A stretch of 10,107 nucleotides of DNA from Auxenochlorella pyrenoidosa (lineage: Eukaryota > Chlorophyta > Trebouxiophyceae > Chlorellales > Chlorellaceae): the NCBI GenBank assembly GCA_001430745.1, contig KQ482066.1, positions 1-10,107 on the forward strand, in the 5' to 3' direction. Numbering within the stretch: position 1 is the first letter of the stretch; every line of letters starts with the position of its first letter. Shown here in pieces: positions 1 to 6,790 of the stretch. The translations under genes and the position numbers were made by a program. The notes below the pieces were generated by a model. The model was not told the DNA's origin. It did no database searches and saw nothing but the letters and a program-made list of their open reading frames with translations.

Positions 1-74
1 AGGCGGCATGTTTGGCCACTGCTTCGGCGACCTCCCACCCCCCAAACCCCCCTATCCCACCACCCCATGCGCAG

Positions 75-969
75 GCGTGCCTACCTGGCCCGGCCCCCTG
101 CCGAGCGCTCCGCCCTGCTGCGCGAGCACTTTCTGGCGCAGGCCCTGCTTGCGGCCAGCCTGTGGGTGGCTATCAAGTTTGAGGCCACACGGACCACCAC
201 TCCCGATGCCCGCATCATGTCTCGCATCACCGGTGCGGCGTCTGTTGGGGTGCTCTGTTGTGCCCTGCCCATTTCATGCATGCCATCTGGGCATAGGAGC
301 CTTGCAGAGCGGCCTCAAGTTGCCAGCAAAAGAGCGACAGAAACTTCTGCATCCCTCGACACCAACCTCAACAACCACATGCTCTCTGGTGCCCCGCCCC
401 GCAGGCATCCCGTCGGGCCTGCTTGTGCAGCAGGAGAGGGACATCCTGGCTGCGCTGCACTGGGACCTTATGCCCCTGGCCCGCCAGGTGAGCGCCGCGG
501 CCTTTGCAAACCATACTGTGTGCCTTATACACTCCGATGGGCTGCCAAGCGGGTAGTTCCGGTCTTGCTTTTGTGCAGGTGTGCTGGGTTGAGCAGCCCA
601 CCACCTCCAGCCTACAGACCGCTGCCGCGCCGTCTACAACTGGCGTGCCCGCCCCTCGCCCTAAATCTGCTAACAAAGCTCACTGCCACCTATGGTCTTC
701 CGGCGCAGGTTGGCGCGGTGGGCTGCATGGATCCCATCTATACACGTGGCCTGGAGCAGCAGGCGCAGCTGGCACAGCAGGCAGAGGTGCAGGCGGCGCA
801 GGATGCGTTTCCTGTGTCCGTGCATCTGCTGCCGGAAGAGCTCAAACTCGGCCCAGGAGCGCAGCCTGCTGGCCAGCTGGCAGTGCAATCTGCTGGCCAG
901 CTGGCAGCACTGCCTGCTGCCAGCGTGCTGCTGCTACAGAATGTGTTGCCTCAGCCGCCGGGCTGCTAG
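75..969 (+). CDS. cyclin-like protein, C-terminal three exons (5' partial)
   Basis: Exons 75-232, 405-487 and 709-969 (stop TAG 967-969) splice in consistent phase (phase 1, then phase 0) to give about 166 visible residues. The first two exons resemble the second half of a cyclin box: LAASLWVAIKFE, then a T/P/D stretch, then LLVQQERDILAALHWDL, matching the family pattern of a small-residue helix with a K-[FY]-E motif followed by an E-x-x-IL-x-x-L-x-[WF]-[DN]-[LV] helix. Cyclins bind and activate cyclin-dependent kinases. The last exon encodes a Q/A-rich tail (residues about 81-166) with no clear second cyclin fold. CTGCTAAC at 667-674, 34 nt before the 708 acceptor, is a good branch-point candidate. 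The window opens inside an intron (1-74), so the N-terminus is missing. The subclass cannot be named. A non-cyclin helical protein is the main alternative. Confidence 0.68.
866..907 (+). repeat. 24-nt-period direct repeat inside the cyclin last exon
   Basis: The 18-nt unit CTGCTGGCCAGCTGGCAG occurs at 866-883 and again at 890-907. The period is 24 nt, so the repeat stays in frame and encodes two copies of an AGQLA-type octapeptide. It looks like a recent in-frame tandem duplication in a low-complexity tail. Confidence 0.85.
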
Positions 970-1915
970 GTGCATGCCCCAGCACTGCGTCACCCCCTTC
1001 CACCAATCACAACGACTGCCCACCCATCATCAATGACTCATGTGCTCAACACAACGATCGCACCAAATGATCGCATGCAAAACCTTCTTTCTCAGCTTCA
1101 CTCCTTCTGTTCGCTTGCAACATGGCAAACTGGTGCTCCTCCCATCTGCTGAACCCAAGCTGGCAAGCATCGTGAGCCTTCCTTACCCTGCAAACAAGGT
1201 CTAGTAGGCCGTTTGGCCCCTTGGCCCCTCATGTGTATCCTGCAACGTCTCAAGGGCACATCCGGCCTCCTTGTATCACCCTCCAACCTTCAATTCGTAT
1301 CACCCTTTAATCCAACATGCTCCCTCAAGCCTTGGCCGCATCCTACCCGGTTTACTGGTTTTCCCTATCTGTCCTCTCAATTGTCGGACCTCCTTGACTG
1401 GGCTCTGAGCAGCGCAGCGCAGTGCCGGCCCCTTTTACTTGACCATGCCTCCGTTTTTCATGAGGTCTCCCTACCTGTTCATCAGTGTGCCAGCTGGTTT
1501 CTCCCTGCCTCATGCAGGCCACACTTGCACGCAGTAGCATCACCTAGTGCAGGGCCACATCCTGCGCAAACGTTTTCCTCCCTTGCTCATCCACAAACTC
1601 ATCTGGGTGAACACCGCTAACTGAACCTATGCTTTCGTCTCAAACCTCATGCGACCCCTCGTCCTTGCCCTGATACGCTGACAGCATTTCCCAACATGTA
1701 CTCACCCACCCCCTTATCTTGCAACAAACCTTCCATCCTTAAGATTCAGGCCTCTTAGCTTAATGCAAGATTACCTTGGTACAAGATAGACATCCCAACA
1801 GGCGGTGCAGGCCTTGGCGGCAGAGTGCAGCCGTCAGCGCCCAGCTGGCGCCGCCGGCTGGTGTTGGTGGGGCATTCATCGGCATACGCAGTGGCAGTAG
1901 CGACATTGCTCTGGC
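970..1915. other. intergenic region: cyclin 3' UTR and SDR upstream region
   Basis: About 950 nt with noticeably less G/C than the flanking exons, especially 1000-1800. Several ORFs of 60-135 codons cross it, but they have no recognisable motif, no exon-like codon bias and no convincing splice partner. I found no TGTAA poly(A) signal here, so the cyclin 3' end is not placed, and no clear TATA box. From about 1800 the G/C content rises again, probably the 5' leader of the gene starting at 1916. No RNA gene or transposon end was seen. Confidence 0.6.
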
Positions 1916-2416
1916 ATGTTAGCCTGCGCTTTCAGCCCCCAGGCTGCAGCGTTCCGAGGCGCTTTGCCCAGAGGCAGTGGCACCGGTCTGCTGCTCAAAA
2001 GGGGTCGGGCCAGTCGCAGATCAGTGCGGCAGCGAGCGATCCAGGCAGCCGCGGCCGCCCAGGTGGCGTTGCCAGCAACAGCAATCACGGCTGCAGGGGC
2101 GGCGCCGCCAGCGATGCTGCTCCTCCTAGCCGGCGCGGCGGCGGCGTGGGCTGCATGGACAATCTTCAGGTTCACCCGGTGAGACTGCAGGTGGTACAGT
2201 AATTATTTGGCGAGCGCAAGCCTGGCTCGGGTCTCAGTCGTGCCTCCCTGCACGGTCAGCAGCGTCGATCGCGGTTCGTGCTGAGTGGCCCTCTTGCCCC
2301 CTCCCCCCGCTGCTTGGTCGGGCAGCGCCGATGCCGACCTCACCTTGCTGTCCAAGCGGGCTCCGCCAGCGGGGGCATGGCAGGGCAAGGTGGTGTGGAT
2401 CGTGGGCGCTAGCCAG
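1916..2416 (+). CDS. DHRS7-like short-chain dehydrogenase/reductase, first two exons only (3' truncated)
   Basis: Exon 1 is 1916-2178 (donor GTGAGA, phase 2) and exon 2 is 2326-2416 (donor GTGCGC, phase 0), giving 118 residues. ATG 1916 is favoured because an in-frame TAG lies just upstream at 1898-1900. Residues 1-50 are rich in R, S and A without acidic residues and look like a plastid transit peptide. A hydrophobic segment follows (about residues 65-85, AMLLLLAGAAAAWAAWTIF). After it come RADADLTLL and GKVVWIVGASQ. The RAD-x-DLTLL motif after a membrane anchor, followed by the first beta strand and the start of the TGxxxGxG NAD(P)-binding motif, is the layout of DHRS7-type SDRs. Family members are about 300-340 residues. 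The catalytic N-S-Y-K residues, and even the GIG that should follow ASQ, are absent from the window. Family assignment is inferred from this short N-terminus. Confidence 0.72.
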
Positions 2417-2824
2417 GTGCGCCCCCAGCGTGGCCCTGCAGTGTTCACTTTCCGACATAGCCCGCCTCACAGCGAGCAGCGCTGCCGCTTGCAGCTGAAG
2501 GTCGGCGACCATGCTGCGCTGCGTGCTGTGTCCTGCCTTCCACCAACCCTGCAGCGCCGTTGGCTGCTCAAGCAGGCTTGCTGCCGGGTTTGCCAGGGTG
2601 CGAGGCGGCGCAGCTGCAACCCGTGCCGCTTGCCCTCGCACGCCCCCCCCCCACCACACACACACACACACACACACACCCACCACCCACCCACCCACCC
2701 ACCCCACCACACCAACCCACCCACCCACCCACCACCACCCACCACCACCACCCCCACCCACACACACACACCACCACCACCACCACCACCCACCCACCTT
2801 GCCGTGCCCGTGCGCCCTCCGCAG
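2417..2824. other. junction region between truncated SDR and truncated CYBDOM genes
   Basis: This holds the donor after SDR exon 2, about 225 nt of G/C-rich sequence, a microsatellite, and the acceptor (GCAG, 2821-2824) of the DOMON exon. Neither the missing SDR body (no GIG, YxxxK or NNAG-like motif) nor a signal-peptide exon for the DOMON protein can be recognised in any forward frame. An ATG at 2511 opens a Cys/Ala/Arg-rich frame that runs into the repeat and is not convincing. The SDR donor is phase 0, whereas the DOMON acceptor needs phase 1, so the two do not join directly. Confidence 0.7.
2642..2800 (+). repeat. compound microsatellite (CA)n, (CCCA)n, (CCA)n
   Basis: About 160 nt made almost only of C and A on this strand: a C run at 2643-2652, a (CA)n block to about 2679, CCCA units around 2685-2705 and 2715-2731, CCA units, a second short CA block near 2760-2771, and more CCA/CCCA to 2798. 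It directly precedes the acceptor at 2824. The complement has GGGT repeats that fit a G-quadruplex pattern. Confidence 0.95.
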
Positions 2825-5800
2825 AGACGGCGGCTGCCAAGGCCCCCGACGGCTCGCTGGTGGCCACCTTCACGGCGGAGCTGCCCCAGCAGCCCAACCA
2901 GCTGGTGGCCGCGCCCTTTGACTTTGTGTACGCCATCGGGCCGCTGGCGCCCGACGGCAACCTCCAGGCCCACTTTGGCACGGGACTGCCCTACGGCGGC
3001 AGCAAGCTGCAGCTGCCACAGCCCTCGGCTGGCGGCAGCGGCAGCGGCGGCGGCCCCACGCCACCGGCCAGCGAGGTGCCGGCCTTGCCCTCGCCGGCTG
3101 CTCCCAGCAGTCCCCCACTGGTGGCGGCCCCGCCGCCGGCCGGCGAGACGGCGGGCGCGGCGGGCGGCGGCGGCACCGCCAACTGCCAGCTCACCATCGA
3201 CGACCGCCAGGTCAGCTTTGAGGCCTGCCTCCCCATCCAGGGGGATCGGGAGCAACTACGAAGTCATGTGGAGCCTGGAGCCGGCCAGTGAGTGCACGGG
3301 TACATGCCCCATCCTGCTGGGCGCATGCATAGGCGGGTGATTCTCTGGGATTTTCACAGAGTTTGCACAGATGAGCCGGATTTGGTCTCTAAATCCATCT
3401 CGCAAACCAGCTGGCCCCGCAGCCTGCAAGCTGGGCACCAGGCTGCGCAAGGTGCTGTCCTCAGCCTGCCCCTCAGCTGTCGCCGTGCCGACCCTCTCAA
3501 CCTGCAGAGGGGTCGACCCGCGACCTGCGCCTGGGCCTGCGCGCCGCCTCCGCGGACACCTGGGTCGGTTTTGGCTTCCCCGCCACCCCTGGCCAAATGC
3601 TGAGGAGCACCGCGATGATTCTCAAGACCTGCGCCACGTGCAGCTCGGGTGGGTGAGGGGCTGCTGGGCGGCGCTCCCCTGCTCCGCCCTCGCCCATGTG
3701 CTGGTGCAGGGAGGGGGGCGGAGGAGGAGGGGGGCAACACGGCATGCCGCAGCCATGGACCACAGGACTCTGCTGCCGCTCGCATCGCCAGCGCGCAAGA
3801 GCTGCCCGGGCGTGCCGCACCGTCACATGCACCGCGTCAGGAATGCATGCTCCAGGTCTGCCCACCCCACCGCATCCCCCTATCCCCCCCACCCACCTCA
3901 GGCGCAAGCATCCAGGACTATTACCTGGCCGACAAGGTCTCCTCAGCGGTGCAGCCGCCCGGCAAGCTGCCGGTGTCGGGCGCCTCTGCTGCCGCCAGCG
4001 GCGGCGTCATGCAGGGCACGATCACGGTGGGCCGGCTGCGCAGTGTGCCGCGCGGCCTGCCCATGGTGGGCATGAGCCGGTGGGCCAGCTTGCCGTGGGT
4101 GGCTGATGCTGCCGTGCCTGGCACAACCTGGCCTGCCCACCATGCTGTGCTGCGCTGCGCAGGTCACGTTGGACGCTGCCGCCGCCGCCAACCCCTCCTT
4201 CCCCATCCTCCTTGCCGGGGGCCGCCTGGACTCGGGTGGGCGGCGGCGCCTCATCGGCATGGCTGCATGGCCGGGGCCTACGCGCCTGCAGCCATGCCTG
4301 GGCCCGTGCCAGCAGCGCCGCCGCTTGTGACCCCCTGCCCATGTCGGCATCACGCGCCCCCCTGAAACACCTGTGCTGCACCCACCTGGCGTCCCTGGGG
4401 CGTCCCTGACGTGCGCACGCATGTGCTCACCCTGTGTGCGCAGGCGGCGGGCTGATGTACCACGACAACCGGGGCGCGTCCACGCTCAACCTCGCTTCAG
4501 GCACCAGCAGCGGGGTGCAGGGCGACTCGCCCAAAGTGAACAACATGAAGAACGTGAGGGCGGCAGTGGCCCCGCCCGCCGGGCTGTTTGCCCGCGGCGC
4601 CTGACGAGGCCGCCTGCCCCACCAGCAGCAACCTGGGCTCGCCGCCGCTGTGTTGCAGCAGCACCGCTGGGCTGTGGCCGTGGCATGCTTCCTCTCCCAC
4701 TCCGCTGCACGGCAGTCCGTGCCGTCAAATCATGCGCACCCTCCCCGTGTCCCGCAGGCGCACGGCTGGCTGATGGCCATCGGCTGGGGCGTGCTCATCC
4801 CGCTGGGCATCGTCACGGCGCGCCACGCCAAGCGCTGGGACCCGCTCTGGTTCCAAGTGCACAGGTGGGGTGGTGGGCCGCATGCATGGCACCGGCCAGC
4901 GGCATGCTGCACATGGAACCAACCGCTGGAAGAGCAAACCAAAGGTGTTGGGCAAGCACTCCCGGCCCTGCTGCCCGCACGGCGGGTTCGGCGCAGCGGC
5001 GCACGTGCCGTCGCAGGCTGCATGGCCAACCTGCTCCCGCTGCCTGCACCCGGAGACCTGCAGGGCGGTGCAGGTCCTGGGCCTGGCCTGCGCACTCTCC
5101 GGCTTCATCATCATCTTCATGTGAGGGCCCCCCAGGCCGCCCTGCTTCTGTCCGCGCTGCTCGCCCCCCGCACTCGACGCCGCGGCTCTGCTCGACTTCC
5201 TGCGCCTAGCCACACATGCGGCAGACACTCATGCCGGCACTCGTGCCTCCCCCCCCCCCCCACCCCCCCCCACCCCCACCCCACCCCACCCCCCACACAC
5301 ACACTCACCGCAGCGCCGTCAAGGACGCCACCGGCACCAGCGTGTCCACCTACGGCCTGCACCGGCGGCTGGGCATCTCCGCTATGTCGCTGGGGCTGTT
5401 CCAGCTGTCCGCCCTGTTGTTCAGGTGGGGCCGGGACCTGGCCGTGGGCCCGCAGGGTGTGCAGTTGCGGCGCACGCGCGAGCGCTCGCGGCATCGCGCG
5501 ACGCCGCAACAGACACAACTCCTTGCCCCACCTTCAGTCAATTTGACAGGCAGCTGGGCAGCAGCGCTGCGCGGCACAGCTGCCACCCCCCCCGCCGGCC
5601 TCAGGTCGTCAAACGAGAGCAGAGAGGCAGGCAGCTGACGGGTCTCGTTCTCACTCCCTGCCTCCCCGCGCGCCTGCAGGCCTCACAAGGGCACCAAGCT
5701 GCGGCCCTACTGGGAGGCGGTGCACCACTGGGTCGGCAGGGCGGCTGCGGTGGTTGCCGTGGCCAACATCTACGAGTGAGCGGGGCCTGGCTCCTCCCGG

Positions 5801-6333
5801 CATGCTTGCAAATTTGAAAGGCCACCACTGGCTACGGTGCATGTTGCTGCTGCCAGCATTTTGGGTTTAGGTATGGGACAGGCTGCAGCTGCGAGGCATC
5901 AAGCCGCAGTTGTCACGCAACCGGCAGACTTGGGCCAACGCTTTGGGCGGAGGGCCAGAGTGGCGCACTGCCACCTGGCAGGCCAGCTGGGCCACCTGGC
6001 AGGAGCCAAGCGCGGGCCATCCATCCCTGCACCACAGCCTGTCGAGTGACCTGACCCCACTTTCGCAGGGGCATCATCAACGTGCGCCACGTCGGTACTT
6101 GGGCGGTGGCCACGTATTCCGTCATCTTTGGCCTCATCGCTGGCCTGCACTTTGGGCTGGATGCTGTCAAGCTCGCCCGCCGCTACTGGGGAGGCGGCGG
6201 TCGCAGCGGGCAGGAAGAGCCGGCGCTGCCCGCGCCGGCTGCAGGCACTGAGCAGGCTGCAGCTGGTGCCAGCAATGGCAAGTTGGTTGGTGTCAAGGGG
6301 AGTGTGAGCACCGACAGCAGCAACGGTGTTTGA
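2825..6333 (+). CDS. DOMON-cytochrome b561 (CYBDOM-type) membrane electron-transfer protein, 5' incomplete
   Basis: Ten exons: 2825-3287, 3508-3648, 3902-4026, 4163-4235, 4444-4553, 4758-4864, 5064-5120, 5314-5424, 5680-5775 and 6069-6333 (TGA). All phases match once one extra G at 3240-3244 is discounted, giving 515 visible residues. Residues about 7-65 are the C-terminal half of a first DOMON. About 65-119 is a Gly/Ser/Pro linker. About 120-285 is a second DOMON (FEACLPI, NYEVMWSL, DLRLGL, WVGFGFP). About 305-460 is the b561 core with five membrane helices. Candidate haem ligands are H306 (HGWLMAIGW), H339 (WFQVHRAVQVLG), H375 (LHRRLG) and H411 (WEAVHHWVG), the four-His set expected for two b haems; N425-I-Y-E-G also fits the family. 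The family moves electrons, usually from ascorbate, across a membrane to an acceptor on the DOMON side. The tail after about 460 is Gly/Ala-rich and hydrophilic. The first exon starts in mid-domain with a phase-1 acceptor, so 5' exons and the signal peptide are missing. Confidence 0.9.
5247..5306 (+). repeat. C-rich low-complexity tract in a CYBDOM intron
   Basis: About 60 nt of nearly pure C with spaced A, ending in a short (AC) run, lie immediately before the acceptor at 5313. It probably serves as an exaggerated polypyrimidine tract. The long C run (about 5249-5261) is a place where sequencing length errors are likely. Confidence 0.9.
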
Positions 6334-6790
6334 GACCGCCCGCTCTGCACAGGTCTTCAACACCAGGATGGTGGGCTTCCTTCCACTCGACTTTCAAAGC
6401 ACTGCAAGCCGCATGCATGCTGGTTTGAATCTCATCACTTGTCTGCATGCCACCTGCATGTTACAAGCCTCTCAAAGGTGATTACTCCCCTGGTTCATTG
6501 TAATGCTCGACTGCAACCGCAAAGAGGCCTACAAGGGGCCCGCTCAGGGTCCCGCCACATGGGTGTGGCTGCCCTCCAGGTCCCCATACTCTCCGAACCG
6601 TCCACTCTCCTCCCCTCTAGCCATGAGCACGATAGGGCAAGCCTGGTATGTGACGGCGCGGCTCACGGCCGGCCGTGCGGAGCGTGCTCAGGCTGAATTC
6701 GAGACAACGTGTTTCCTCCACGAAACGTCGCCAGTGGTTCCACCGTTTGCTACCTGGTCTGTTCACATGTCTCAGTCGCGCCGAAACTAA
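6334..6790 (+). other. CYBDOM 3' UTR and PLIP-like gene upstream region
   Basis: After the CYBDOM stop, the first 170 nt are less G/C-rich and reach a TGTAA at 6499-6503, so the 3' UTR probably ends shortly after. The rest, up to ATG 6791, should hold the promoter and leader of the lipase gene. A short frame from ATG 6623 ends in the TAA that directly precedes ATG 6791. No other gene, RNA or repeat is evident. Confidence 0.6.
6499..6503 (+). promoter_or_regulatory. candidate poly(A) signal TGTAA
   Basis: TGTAA is the usual green-algal nuclear polyadenylation signal, normally 10-20 nt before cleavage. This copy lies 166 nt after the CYBDOM stop in a less G/C-rich stretch and is the only one seen between the two genes. 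Other TGTAA copies in the window (near 8569 and 9537) fall in introns. Confidence 0.6.

Noticed and set aside
579..660. Possible extra cyclin exon after the GTGCAG at 573-578
   Set aside because: It stays open in phase 0 but its translation has no conserved pattern and no clear donor, and joining 487 directly to 709 keeps the frame and uses a good branch point.
1213..1620. 135-codon forward ORF in the intergenic region
   Set aside because: No domain, no codon bias like the real exons, no splice partners, and it crosses a less G/C-rich stretch typical of non-coding sequence.
2842..2850. Alternative acceptor TGCCAAG that would join SDR exon 2 in frame to the DOMON
   Set aside because: It keeps phase 0, but it has a poor pyrimidine tract and a strong GCAG acceptor lies just upstream at 2824; without transcript data it is not credible.
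2234..3255. Minus-strand frames with Gly/Trp/Val runs
   Set aside because: The runs are just the complement of the CA/CCCA microsatellite; the flanks are antisense to the SDR and DOMON exons.
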